Source of the DNA: Bacillus sp. REN3
GTDB taxonomy: Bacteria > Bacillota > Bacilli > Bacillales > Cytobacillaceae
Direction: 5' to 3'
Assembly: GCF_017912555.1 (NCBI RefSeq)
Contig: NZ_JAERSD010000005.1
Location: forward strand, 1-64,000
DNA length: 64,000 nucleotides
Part shown: positions 25,691-34,254 of the stretch, one piece after another
How positions within the stretch are numbered: the stretch's first letter is position 1
Layout of the letters: the number at the start of each line of letters is the position of its first letter
The notes under the pieces: generated by a model
Told to the model about the DNA's origin: nothing
What the model saw: only the letters and a program-made list of their open reading frames with translations
The model's database searches: none
Translations under genes and position numbers: made by a program

Positions 25691-25711
25691 CCCTATATAA
25701 TCAATATAGGG
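25691..25711 (+). promoter_or_regulatory. Palindrome containing a -10-like box upstream of ytkD
   Basis: CCCTATAT / ATATAGGG with an AATCA loop contains TATAAT and lies 12 bp before the ytkD start. It could be an operator or a 5' hairpin covering the ribosome binding region. The assignment is uncertain. Confidence 0.4.
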
Positions 25712-25723
25712 AGTGGGTAGGGA

Positions 25724-26200
25724 ATGGAACAATTCATTGATATGAACGGCGCAAAGGTCACCCTTGTTTTTTCGGAAAATGCGTTTGATCGAAAAGCGAG
25801 GCATATCCTTGTCATTTGCCGATATAAAAATGATTGGCTGTTGACGAAGCATAAAGAAAGAGGCCTGGAGTTTCCCGGTGGAAAAGTGGAGGAAGGGGAA
25901 ACGCTTGAGCAGGCCGCAAGGCGGGAAGTTCTTGAGGAAACCGGCGCCGTGCTTGGAAAACTGGAAAGCGTCGGGGAATACCGCGTTGACGATGGGAAAA
26001 GCCCCTTTGTCAAAAGGATTTTTTACGGTGAAGCAGAAAGGCTGATCATCCGGGATCATTACCTGGAAACTGCTGGTCCCGTCCTTGTCAGCGGAGACTT
26101 GCTTTTAGAAAGAATGAAGGATGGTTACAGCTTTATCATGAAAGATGCTGTCGTGGAAAGAAGCCTGCAATTTCTGCGGAATAAATTTGAGTTTTCGTAA
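25724..26200 (+). CDS. ytkD: Nudix hydrolase YtkD
   Basis: The 158-aa protein carries a full Nudix box (GGKVEEGETLEQAARREV then LEETG), residues about 50-72. YtkD of B. subtilis hydrolyses nucleoside triphosphates including oxidised purines; location next to dps supports the match and a stress role. The start ATG has only a modest GGTAGGGA in front. Confidence 0.9.
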   Translation: MEQFIDMNGAKVTLVFSENAFDRKARHILVICRYKNDWLLTKHKERGLEFPGGKVEEGETLEQAARREVLEETGAVLGKLESVGEYRVDDGKSPFVKRIFYGEAERLIIRDHYLETAGPVLVSGDLLLERMKDGYSFIMKDAVVERSLQFLRNKFEFS

Positions 26201-26260
26201 AAGGTTGTTGTTTAAAGCCGGCAGTGCTTAGAGGATCATTGTTTACCAAAATACACTTTG

Positions 26261-26299
26261 AAAATCGGCCCCATGATTTCAGGGGACCGATTTTTTTGT
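26261..26299 (+). terminator. ytkD terminator
   Basis: AAAATCGG-CCCC / GGGG-A-CCGATTTT stem with a loop ATGATTTCA is followed by TTTG; T residues close the stem on both strands, so it may also serve ytlD on the minus strand. Confidence 0.85.
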
Positions 26300-26349
26300 G
26301 TTTTTATCTGAATCTGTCTTGGATACACCGTCCAATAAAAAGGGGTTGT

Positions 26350-27159
26350 TCATTGATTTCCCTTGATCAGTTTCTTTTCAAGCAGCTCAACCAGCTGATA
26401 CATCAAGGTTGCGAAGATCGCAATGACAAACAGCGAAAGGAAAACAAGCGTGAAATTGAATACTTGGAAACCGTAGATAATCATATAGCCGAGGCCTCGT
26501 GCAGATACTAGGAACTCGCCGACGATGACGCCGACCCAGGATAACCCGACATTGACTTTAAGCGTCGAGATGATCGTCGGGAAGGAGGCGGGCAGGATTG
26601 CCTCCTTAAAGCATTGTGACCTTTTGGCGCCGAAAGTCTGCAATACTTTTAAATAGTTCGGATCGACTTCCTTAAAAGCTGTATAGACGACAATCGTTGT
26701 TATGATAATCGAAATGATGGCGCCCATTGCCACGATCGATGTTAAATTCGTGCCAAGTGCGACAATCAGTATTGGCCCAAGTGCGACCTTTGGCATTGAA
26801 TTGAGGACGACAAGGTATGGATCCAGGATTTTTGACAGCATCGGCGACCACCAGAGCATCGCAGCGAGCAGTGTTCCCAGCAGTGTTCCGAGGATGAAGC
26901 CCAGTACGGTTTCCGCGAGCGTCACGCCAAGATTCATCATCAGAGAGCCATCAAGCGTTTTTTCGACAAGGAGCTTCCAGATTTTCAGCGGAGAACTGAA
27001 CAGGAGCGGATCGAGCCACTGGGCCCTGCTAGCGGTTTCCCAAAGCGCAAAAAAGGCGATGAAGATAGTGAACTGGTAAAGGCGGACGACTTTTCGCTCA
27101 CGGCTTAACGTTTTTAAGTATTGCTTATGGAGGAGTTCAGTATTCTTCTGCGGGTTCAA
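26350..27159 (-). CDS. ytlD: ABC transporter permease YtlD (SsuC/TauC/ThiX type)
   Basis: This 269-aa membrane protein has about six hydrophobic segments and the permease EAA-like loop [20 protein letters not shown]. The family imports sulfonates, taurine, nitrate or pyrimidine precursors. I select the TTG at 27159 because AAGGAG precedes it; an open frame continues to 27198. It overlaps the ytlC stop by about 23 nt, so the two are coupled. Confidence 0.88.
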   Translation of the reverse strand: MNPQKNTELLHKQYLKTLSRERKVVRLYQFTIFIAFFALWETASRAQWLDPLLFSSPLKIWKLLVEKTLDGSLMMNLGVTLAETVLGFILGTLLGTLLAAMLWWSPMLSKILDPYLVVLNSMPKVALGPILIVALGTNLTSIVAMGAIISIIITTIVVYTAFKEVDPNYLKVLQTFGAKRSQCFKEAILPASFPTIISTLKVNVGLSWVGVIVGEFLVSARGLGYMIIYGFQVFNFTLVFLSLFVIAIFATLMYQLVELLEKKLIKGNQ

Positions 27160-27916
27160 TGAATTCCAACTCCTTCCAAATTGTTTGGAACAATTCATTA
27201 TACATTGGGTGGTTCCTCGATTCGAAAGGTGTCAATGACTTCAATTCTTCTGGCACCGAAAACGTTTTATATAGCGTGCCAGGCCTGGGGGAAAACAGGA
27301 AAACACGGTCGCTCATCGCAATCGCTTCCCCGATGTCGTGGGTGACAAGGATAGCTGTTTTTCCGAAAGCCTTGAATGTATTGGCAACAAGATCCTCCAA
27401 TCTGAGCTTTGTCTGGTAATCCAGCGCCGAAAAGGGTTCATCAAGCATCAAGAGCTTTGGTTCAGTCGCGAGTGTCCTGACGAGCGCAACTCGCTGCCTC
27501 ATCCCTCCGGATAGCTGCTTCGGATAGAGAGCTTCAACATTGTCAAGTCCCATCTCACCAAGCATTGCCAACACTTTCTTTTTCTTGGACACATCTTCAA
27601 TTCCGCCGATTTTCAGTCCGAGAAGGACATTTTCTTCAATGGTTTTCCAAGGGAATAAATAATCCTGCTGCAGCATGTATCCCATTTTATCGGCAGCATC
27701 CTTCACTGGTTTTCCTTCGAGGGTGATGGTTCCGCCGGTCGGCTCGATCAACCCGGCAATAATCGAAAGGAGGGTTGTCTTGCCGCAGCCGCTAGGGCCA
27801 AGAAAGGAGACGAACTCTCCCTTCCTGACATCAAGCGAAACATCATCAAGGGCTGTTGTAGCGGAAACGTTCGTGAAATAAGTATGATGGATTCCTTTTA
27901 ATGATAAAAAGTCCAC
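27137..27916 (-). CDS. ytlC: ABC transporter ATP-binding protein YtlC
   Basis: The 259-aa ATPase has Walker [10 protein letters not shown] (about residues 40-48), Q-loop [10 protein letters not shown], signature [15 protein letters not shown], Walker [13 protein letters not shown] and the H-loop VTHDIGEA. It starts with GTG behind AGGAGG. It belongs to the nitrate/sulfonate/taurine group and pairs with YtlA and YtlD. Confidence 0.93.
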   Translation of the reverse strand: MDFLSLKGIHHTYFTNVSATTALDDVSLDVRKGEFVSFLGPSGCGKTTLLSIIAGLIEPTGGTITLEGKPVKDAADKMGYMLQQDYLFPWKTIEENVLLGLKIGGIEDVSKKKKVLAMLGEMGLDNVEALYPKQLSGGMRQRVALVRTLATEPKLLMLDEPFSALDYQTKLRLEDLVANTFKAFGKTAILVTHDIGEAIAMSDRVFLFSPRPGTLYKTFSVPEELKSLTPFESRNHPMYNELFQTIWKELEFIEPAEEY

Positions 27917-27934
27917 GTGGCTGCAACCTCCTGT

Positions 27935-28930
27935 TTATTTCATGACTTTGCCTGCCACTTCTGTATTGACGAGAGTGTCATGGCTTACTTTTTTCGGGAG
28001 CTCACCAGCTTCATCCATGATGTCCTGCAAGTTGCTCCACTCCTCCGCATCAAGGATCGGATCTGTTGCAAATGACCCCTGGCTCTTATACCGATCTACG
28101 ACTGTTACGATCAAATCAAGGTCTGTATCCTTGAAATATGGCTGGATAGCTTCAGCGGTTTCCTTTGCGCTGTGGTTTTCCACCCATTGCTGCGCCTTGT
28201 AAATCGCTCGGGTGAATCTTTCGATTGTATCGGGATTTTTTTTCATATAGCTTCGTTTAGCCATAAATGTGGTATAAGGTACATGGCCCGACTCTGTTCC
28301 GAAAGAAGCGATAATATGCCCTTTTCCTTCTTTTTCAAACAAGCTGGCAGTGGGTTCGAACAGCTGGACGAAATCGCCGGTCCCAGATGCGAAGGCATTC
28401 GGGATATTGGCAAAGTCGATGTTTTGGATGAGATTCAGATCTTTTTCCGGATTGATGCCGTGCTTCTTGAGGACGAACTCACCGACCATTTGGGGCATGC
28501 CGCCAGTCCTCTGTCCGAGGAAAGTTGTACCTTTCAGCTGGTCCCAGGTGAAGTTTTCAATTTTTTCCCTCGATACAAGGAAAGTGCCATCCGTCTGGGT
28601 TAACTGGGCAAAGTTGATGACAGGATCATTTGAACCTCGGGCATACACATAAATCGATGTTTCAGAGCCAACAAGGGCAACATCAGCTGCATTAGAAAGG
28701 ACGGCCGTCATTGTTTTGTCTCCGCCCCATGTAGTTGTCAGTTCAACTTTCAACCCCTCCTCCTCAAAAAATCCTTTTTCAAGGGCAACATATTGAGGAG
28801 CGTAGAAAATCGACCGTGTTACCTCAGCGACGCGGATTGTCTGTACCTTTTCTGTTCCGCAGGCTGCAAGAGGTATAATAAGAATCATGACCATCAATAA
28901 AGATAAACCCGCTCTGGACCACTTTTTCAT
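27935..28930 (-). CDS. ytlA: ABC transporter substrate-binding lipoprotein YtlA (SsuA/THI5-like)
   Basis: The 331-aa protein begins MKKWSRAGLSLLMVMILI with lipobox IPLAACG. The mature part is NMT1/SsuA-like (RVAEVTRSIFYAPQYVALEK, GFFEEEGLKVELTTTWGG). I take ATG 28930, preceded by GGAGG; the frame is open to 29065 but that part overlaps divergent ytmA and lacks a binding site. Ligand cannot be told from sequence; no TPP or S-box leader is visible upstream. Confidence 0.92.
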   Translation of the reverse strand: MKKWSRAGLSLLMVMILIIPLAACGTEKVQTIRVAEVTRSIFYAPQYVALEKGFFEEEGLKVELTTTWGGDKTMTAVLSNAADVALVGSETSIYVYARGSNDPVINFAQLTQTDGTFLVSREKIENFTWDQLKGTTFLGQRTGGMPQMVGEFVLKKHGINPEKDLNLIQNIDFANIPNAFASGTGDFVQLFEPTASLFEKEGKGHIIASFGTESGHVPYTTFMAKRSYMKKNPDTIERFTRAIYKAQQWVENHSAKETAEAIQPYFKDTDLDLIVTVVDRYKSQGSFATDPILDAEEWSNLQDIMDEAGELPKKVSHDTLVNTEVAGKVMK

Positions 28931-29047
28931 ACAGGTGCCTCCTAAAAACTCTTTTGGAAATGAGTAGTTATGCAATCTACGATATCGTATGAGCTTGATA
29001 AAAATGTGTGAATGCCCAGGAAAAAAAACATATGAGGAGTGAGACGC

Positions 29048-29836
29048 TTGGAAAAGGAAGGACAAATCATTTCAGCATATAAATTTCCATCGCCAAACCC
29101 TGCAGTCGAGCTGGAATTGGTAACCTATTATTCTGAGGGATTGAAGGTCAAGGGCCTCCTCGCAAAGCCTAAGGACTGCAGCAGCACGGACGGATTCCTT
29201 TATTTGCGGGGAGGCATCAAGAATGTCGGCAAGGTCAGGCCGGCAAGGATCGCCCAGTTTGCTTCGGAGGGATTTACGGTGTTTGCGCCTTTTTATCGCG
29301 GCAACCAGGGCGGGGAAGGGGACGAAGATTTCGGCGGCGAAGACCGGAATGATGCATACGCGGGTTTCGAGCTTCTCCAGTCCCTTCCGTGGGTGGATAA
29401 AATCCATCTCTTCGGTTTTTCCAGAGGCGGTCTGATGGCATTGCTGACAGGCATCCGGTTTCCAAGAGCAGCGTCCATCGTCACATGGGGCGGGGTCACA
29501 GATCTATCCCTGACCTATGTGGAAAGAAAGGATCTGCGAAGGATGATGAAACGGGTCATTGGCGGGACGCCAGCAAAGTATCCAAAACGATATAAATCGA
29601 GGACGCCCCTTTATGAGATTGACAAACTCGAGGTACCTGTCCTCCTGATCCATGGAATGCAGGATCGGAATGTGTCTGTCGAGCATTCCTTCAGGCTGGA
29701 AAAGAGGCTGAAGGAATTGGGGAAGGAGGTTGAAAGCTGGTATTTTGATGAATATACCCATTACTTCCCTCCGGTCACCAACCGGAAAGTCGTTGAGGAT
29801 TTATCGAAGTGGATGAAAACCCATTCAGAAAAGTGA
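29048..29836 (+). CDS. ytmA: Alpha/beta hydrolase YtmA (prolyl-oligopeptidase-like)
   Basis: The 262-aa serine hydrolase has the nucleophile elbow LFGFSRGGLMAL, acid region LIHGMQDRNVSVEHS and the catalytic histidine in EYTHYFPP. No signal peptide is seen. TTG at 29048 is preferred because GAGGAG ends nine bases before it; an in-frame GTG lies at 29039. Substrate unknown; the B. subtilis homologue sits at the same place. Confidence 0.88.
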   Translation: MEKEGQIISAYKFPSPNPAVELELVTYYSEGLKVKGLLAKPKDCSSTDGFLYLRGGIKNVGKVRPARIAQFASEGFTVFAPFYRGNQGGEGDEDFGGEDRNDAYAGFELLQSLPWVDKIHLFGFSRGGLMALLTGIRFPRAASIVTWGGVTDLSLTYVERKDLRRMMKRVIGGTPAKYPKRYKSRTPLYEIDKLEVPVLLIHGMQDRNVSVEHSFRLEKRLKELGKEVESWYFDEYTHYFPPVTNRKVVEDLSKWMKTHSEK

Positions 29837-29876
29837 TAGAATAAGGTTGAAGTGACATTGAAGAGGAGAGAGATTG

Positions 29877-30119
29877 ATGGGAATGCCATTAGAGCTGAAT
29901 ACAATGATCGTAACGAAGGGCAGGGAAAATCGGCTTGAAGACAATTACTTCTTTTTGCAAAAGGAAGGCTACAGGCTTTACCCTATTGACATTCCGCTGG
30001 AAGTGAAAAAAACAATCCACGGAGACCTCATTGGAACGGGTGTCATCAAAAAGGTGGAATGGACAGAGAACATGACCTCTATTACGTACCAGCTTGTTTC
30101 ACTCAACTCGACGAATTAA
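29877..30119 (+). CDS. ytmB: YtmB, DUF2584 family protein
   Basis: This 80-aa protein (MGMPLELNTMIVTKGRENRL) is a small all-beta candidate of the DUF2584 family with no assigned function. GAGGAGAGAG precedes the ATG. It is 40 bp after ytmA and likely co-transcribed. Confidence 0.85.
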   Translation: MGMPLELNTMIVTKGRENRLEDNYFFLQKEGYRLYPIDIPLEVKKTIHGDLIGTGVIKKVEWTENMTSITYQLVSLNSTN

Positions 30120-30123
30120 AGAA

Positions 30124-30155
30124 AAAAGGCCAGCCCGGTTTGGGAATGGCCTTTT
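30124..30155. terminator. Bidirectional terminator between ytmB and pckA
   Basis: AAAAGGCCA / TGGCCTTTT stem between two convergent genes; T residues follow in both directions. Confidence 0.85.
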
Positions 30156-30160
30156 CTGTA

Positions 30161-31753
30161 TTATAGCTGCGGTTTAGGTCCGCCTTTTTCTTCGATTTCT
30201 GCTGGGACGTTCGAGAACTTCTTGAAGTTTTCACGGAACTGTCCGGCAAGTTCATTCGCTTTTTCGTAATAAGCTTTTTCATCATTCCATGTTTTCACTG
30301 GCTGGAGGACATCATCAGGAACACCTGGAACATGCAGTGGAATATCCAAGCCGAAAATCCGGTCCTTGACAGTTTCAACATTGTTCAGTTCACCTTCAAG
30401 CGCTGCCTGGACCATGGCACGGGTGAACGCAAGCTTCATCCTGCTGCCGGTTCCATATTCTCCGCCAGTCCAGCCTGTGTTCACAAGGAAGACCTTCGCA
30501 TTATGCTCATCGATCTTCTCGCCAAGCATTTCTGCGTACCTGGTCGCAGGAAGCGGCAGGAACGGAGAGCCAAAGCATGTCGAAAATGTTGCCTGTGGGG
30601 AAGTGATCCCTCTTTCTGTTCCAGCAAGCTTCGAAGTATAGCCGCTAAGGAAATGGTACATCGCCTGTTCCTTCGTTAGCTTGGCGATTGGAGGCAGTAC
30701 GCCGAATGCGTCGGCTGTCAGGAAGACGATCGTATTTGGATGGCCGGCGATGCTAGGCTCTACGATGTTGTCAATCGCCTGGATTGGATAAGCGGCACGG
30801 GTGTTTTCAGTCAGCGAGTTGTCATCATAATCGGCAATTCGTGTTTCTGGATCAATCACGACATTTTCAAGCACGGAACCGAACCGGATGGCATCAAAGA
30901 TCTGCGGTTCCTTTTCTTTTGACAGGTTGATGCACTTTGCGTAGCATCCTCCTTCAATGTTGAACACACCATTGGCAGACCAGCCGTGCTCATCATCGCC
31001 GATCAGACGGCGGTTGTTATCGGCAGAAAGGGTCGTTTTGCCGGTACCTGAAAGGCCGAAGAATAAAGCGACATCCCCTTCCCGTCCGACATTCGCTGAA
31101 CAGTGCATGGAAAGAATCCCGTTTTCAGGGAGAAGATAGTTCATCACCGAGAAAATCGATTTTTTCATTTCTCCAGCGTATTCTGTACCGCCAATCAGTA
31201 CAACGCGTTGTTCGAATGAAATGATGATGAAGGTTTCTGAATTCGTTCCATCGACTGCAGGGTCCGCTTTGAAGGTAGGCGCGGAAATGACCGTGAACTT
31301 CGCCTCATGGTCCGCAAGCTCTCCAGCTTCCGGGCGGATGAACAGCTGGTGGGCGAATAGGTTATGCCAGGCGTATTCGTTAATGACCTGGATAGGGAGC
31401 CGGTATTTCTTGTCTGCTCCTGCAAATCCCTTGAAGACGAAAACTTCTTCTCTTTCCTTTAGGTAATTCAGTACTTTATTGTATAGCTTGGAGAATGACT
31501 CCTCGGAAATCGGCTGGTTGGAAGAACCCCAGTCGATCTTGTCTTTTACTGATTTTTCTTCTACTATGAATTTATCTTTAGGGGAGCGGCCAGTGTACTT
31601 TCCAGTTGTAGCCCTGACGGCACCTGTTGAAGTCAGCAAGCCCTCATTGCGGTTCAGCATCTTCTCGACCAATTGCGGCACAGAAAGCTGGGTGCGGATA
31701 TTGCTTCCTTTTAATAAAGTTGAAAGTTCGGTTGAAAATCCTACAACACTCAT
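30161..31753 (-). CDS. pckA: Phosphoenolpyruvate carboxykinase (ATP)
   Basis: PckA converts oxaloacetate and ATP to PEP, the first committed step of gluconeogenesis. The 530-aa protein has the kinase-1a P-loop GLSGTGKT (residues 233-240), kinase-2 motif IGDDEHGW, substrate-site RSPKDKF and the adenine-site [21 protein letters not shown] precedes the ATG. Length is normal. A CcpN-like operator overlaps its promoter. Confidence 0.97.
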   Translation of the reverse strand: MSVVGFSTELSTLLKGSNIRTQLSVPQLVEKMLNRNEGLLTSTGAVRATTGKYTGRSPKDKFIVEEKSVKDKIDWGSSNQPISEESFSKLYNKVLNYLKEREEVFVFKGFAGADKKYRLPIQVINEYAWHNLFAHQLFIRPEAGELADHEAKFTVISAPTFKADPAVDGTNSETFIIISFEQRVVLIGGTEYAGEMKKSIFSVMNYLLPENGILSMHCSANVGREGDVALFFGLSGTGKTTLSADNNRRLIGDDEHGWSANGVFNIEGGCYAKCINLSKEKEPQIFDAIRFGSVLENVVIDPETRIADYDDNSLTENTRAAYPIQAIDNIVEPSIAGHPNTIVFLTADAFGVLPPIAKLTKEQAMYHFLSGYTSKLAGTERGITSPQATFSTCFGSPFLPLPATRYAEMLGEKIDEHNAKVFLVNTGWTGGEYGTGSRMKLAFTRAMVQAALEGELNNVETVKDRIFGLDIPLHVPGVPDDVLQPVKTWNDEKAYYEKANELAGQFRENFKKFSNVPAEIEEKGGPKPQL

Positions 31754-31813
31754 CTGATGAATACCTTCCTTTTTCCAGATTGATAAGATTGAAAGTGTTT
31801 ACATCCAGGTAAA

Positions 31814-31841
31814 AGTATAACACATTAGTATGATTAGTCTA
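31814..31841 (-). promoter_or_regulatory. pckA promoter with CcpN-type operator
   Basis: On the minus strand TAGACT (31836-31841) and TATACT (31814-31819) are 16 bp apart. TGTGTTATACT (31814-31824) overlaps the -10 and matches the CcpN consensus TRTGHYATAYW as I recall it. CcpN represses pckA and gapB on glucose in B. subtilis. Confidence 0.6.
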
Positions 31842-31974
31842 TACTGATGCCAGAAAAAATTCACTTTTCCTAACGTTAATTATAGAGAATATAGGAGTAC
31901 GGGGATAGAGAAAAAAATACTGTGATTATAGTATGTTAACATATCGTATAAATTATGGAAGGAAGGTGAAAAAA

Positions 31975-32358
31975 ATGTCCCGTAAAACAATGGCTTTGTA
32001 TGACGAATCTTGCAGCCTCTGCCAGCAAACGAAAAGGACAATGGAAAAATTGGACTGGTTCCATCGCGTGGAGTGGATTTCGCTTCAAGAACATGAAAAG
32101 GCTGGGAGCGGTCCCGGATTCAGGGCAGCGGCTTTAAGACGGGAACTTCACATCATTGACCAGAACGGAAAAGTATTGAAAGGCTTCTATGCTGTAAGGC
32201 GGCTATTCCTGTTGTTCCCGCTGACATTTGCTGCGGGATTGTTGATGTACCTTCCACTTGCTCCAGCTGTGGGAAACCCTTTCTATAAATGGATTGCTGC
32301 CAACCGTTATAGATTCATGCGTCGGAAATGTGAAAATGGAAGCTGTTCACTGGAGTAA
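31975..32358 (+). CDS. Thiol-disulfide oxidoreductase-like DCC (DUF393) protein
   Basis: The 127-aa protein has the thioredoxin-like DCC start MALYDESCSLCQQTKRTMEK with CxxC, and one or two hydrophobic stretches (FLLFPLTFAAGLLMYLPLAP), ending RRKCENGSCSLE. The ATG at 31975 follows GGAAGGTG. The family is widespread with unproven function; a redox role is inferred from the CxxC. Confidence 0.8.
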   Translation: MSRKTMALYDESCSLCQQTKRTMEKLDWFHRVEWISLQEHEKAGSGPGFRAAALRRELHIIDQNGKVLKGFYAVRRLFLLFPLTFAAGLLMYLPLAPAVGNPFYKWIAANRYRFMRRKCENGSCSLE

Positions 32359-32373
32359 TTTACGAGAAAATCA

Positions 32374-32402
32374 TTGACATGTATTTGTAGGTCGGATATG
32401 AT
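32374..32402 (+). promoter_or_regulatory. SigA promoter of metK leader
   Basis: TTGACA (32374-32379) and TATGAT (32397-32402) with a 17-bp spacer lie directly before the S-box leader. Confidence 0.85.
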
Positions 32403-32422
32403 TTTGATTTGAACGGATACTC

Positions 32423-32562
32423 TCTTATCCCGAGCTGGTGGAGGGACAGGCCCAATGAAACCCAGCAACCTGCAGACGAGAAAAAGAACCTGGATCACAG
32501 GCGGATTTTTCCGGGCAAAGGTGCTAACCTGACGCAAGGGAAATGCCCTTGAACGATAAGAG
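32423..32562 (+). ncRNA. SAM-I (S-box) riboswitch
   Basis: The leader shows the S-box landmarks: CTTATCC-CGAGCTGGTGGAGGGA, then GGCCCAATGAAACCCAGCAA, CCTG, AAGGTGCTAACCTG and the closing GATAAGAG that pairs with CTTATC. It senses S-adenosylmethionine and controls metK by termination at 32584-32618. Confidence 0.95.
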
Positions 32563-32583
32563 CGAAAGGCGCAGATTAAAGCT

Positions 32584-32618
32584 AAAACCTTTCCTCATCA
32601 AATGGAGAGGTTTTTTTA
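32584..32618 (+). terminator. S-box-controlled terminator
   Basis: AAACCTTTCC / GGAGAGGTTT stem followed by a T run, 22 bp after the aptamer, as expected for a transcription-attenuating S-box. Confidence 0.9.
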
Positions 32619-32818
32619 TGTTTTTTTCTGTTCCCTGCCTCCTCAGGTGACATTGCTCCCATGGGCAGGATTAGAAACAATGGTGCCAGCGTGCATTATC
32701 ATGGCTTTCTAATAAAAACTCAGCGTTTATTTCATACTACGTAGGGAATGAGTACCGTATCAACCAAGGCTTGGATTGGGATAGCCTTGCTTATTTTATA
32801 AAAAAGGGAGGAAATCAG

Positions 32819-34021
32819 ATGTCAACAAAACGTCGTTTGTTTACTTCTGAATCAGTAACAGAAGGACATCCGGATAAGATTTGCGACCAGATTTCTGACG
32901 CGATCCTGGATGCCATCCTGGCGAAAGATGCGAATGCCCGGGTTGCTGCTGAAACATCCGTGACAACTGGCCTTGTGCTTGTTGCAGGGGAAATCACAAC
33001 ATCTACATATGTAGATATTCCAAAAATCGTCCGCGAAACAATTAAGGGAATCGGCTATACTCGCGCAAAGTATGGATTTGACTCGGAAACTTGCGCAGTA
33101 TTGACTTCAATTGACGAACAGTCTCCTGACATCGCCGCGGGTGTCGACCAGGCACTTGAAGCTCGTGAAGGGCAAATGTCTGACGCAGAAATCGAAGCGA
33201 TCGGTGCTGGCGACCAGGGATTGATGTTCGGATTTGCCTGCAATGAAACGAAGGAGCTTATGCCGCTGCCGATATCACTGGCACATAAACTATCACGCCG
33301 CCTGAGCGAGGTTCGCAAGGAAGAGGTCCTTCCATACCTTCGTCCGGATGGAAAAACCCAGGTTACGGTTGAATACGATGAAAATGACAAGCCTGTCAGG
33401 ATTGATACAATCGTCATTTCAACCCAGCACCATCCAGAGGTGTCACTGGAGCAAATCCAGCGCAATCTGAAAGAACACGTCATCAATCCTGTTGTACCAT
33501 CAGAGCTAATTGATGAAAATACAAAATATTTCATCAACCCGACTGGCCGTTTTGTCATTGGCGGACCACAAGGGGATGCGGGATTGACGGGCCGCAAGAT
33601 CATTGTTGATACTTACGGTGGATATGCTCGCCACGGCGGCGGAGCATTCTCCGGCAAGGATCCTACAAAGGTTGACAGGTCTGCTGCCTATGCTGCCCGC
33701 TATGTTGCGAAAAACATTGTTGCTGCTGGTTTGGCTGAAAAGGTGGAGGTACAGCTTGCTTACGCGATTGGTGTTGCCCGGCCGGTTTCGATTTCCATCG
33801 ATACATTCGGCACTGGCACTGTAAGAGAAGATGTATTGATCGATGTGGTCAATAAGAACTTCGATTTGCGGCCGGCAGGAATCATCAACATGCTTGATCT
33901 GCGAAAGCCGATCTACAAGCAGACAGCCGCTTACGGACACTTTGGCCGTCCTGACATCGATCTTCCTTGGGAGCGGACGGATAAAGCCGAAGCACTCCGC
34001 ACACAGGCACAAGGAAAATAA
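32819..34021 (+). CDS. metK: S-adenosylmethionine synthetase MetK
   Basis: MetK makes SAM from methionine and ATP. The 400-aa protein has [17 protein letters not shown], the hexapeptide GAGDQG and the P-loop-like [19 protein letters not shown]. The ATG at 32819 follows GGGAGG; the frame opens upstream but the N-terminus [13 protein letters not shown] matches B. subtilis length. It is 200 bp past the riboswitch terminator. Confidence 0.97.
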   Translation: MSTKRRLFTSESVTEGHPDKICDQISDAILDAILAKDANARVAAETSVTTGLVLVAGEITTSTYVDIPKIVRETIKGIGYTRAKYGFDSETCAVLTSIDEQSPDIAAGVDQALEAREGQMSDAEIEAIGAGDQGLMFGFACNETKELMPLPISLAHKLSRRLSEVRKEEVLPYLRPDGKTQVTVEYDENDKPVRIDTIVISTQHHPEVSLEQIQRNLKEHVINPVVPSELIDENTKYFINPTGRFVIGGPQGDAGLTGRKIIVDTYGGYARHGGGAFSGKDPTKVDRSAAYAARYVAKNIVAAGLAEKVEVQLAYAIGVARPVSISIDTFGTGTVREDVLIDVVNKNFDLRPAGIINMLDLRKPIYKQTAAYGHFGRPDIDLPWERTDKAEALRTQAQGK

Positions 34022-34027
34022 AATACC

Positions 34028-34063
34028 AGGGGAGTTGCATGAAAATATGCAGCTCCTCTTTTC
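34028..34063 (+). terminator. metK terminator
   Basis: AGGGGAGTTGCAT / ATGCAGCTCCT stem with a short TTTTC tail immediately after metK. Confidence 0.75.
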
Positions 34064-34254
34064 GTTGGATGCTCTATATTTGCAATCTGGTGGCGCTAGA
34101 AGGTTTGGTTTCGGCCCGGCGAGTGTAAAATAGAGTATTCCCTTAAATTTTACTGCAAAACTTACTCAATTAGTGGTAGTATTAGATAGTATGTTTTTGA
34201 TGTAAAAGGAAATGCTTATAAATCTTTTTTTGAATGGAGAAGGTGAAGTACCCA

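Noticed and set aside
27935-29065. Longer 376-residue version of YtlA
   Set aside because: The extra 45 N-terminal residues overlap divergent ytmA, lack a binding site and would bury the lipoprotein signal peptide.
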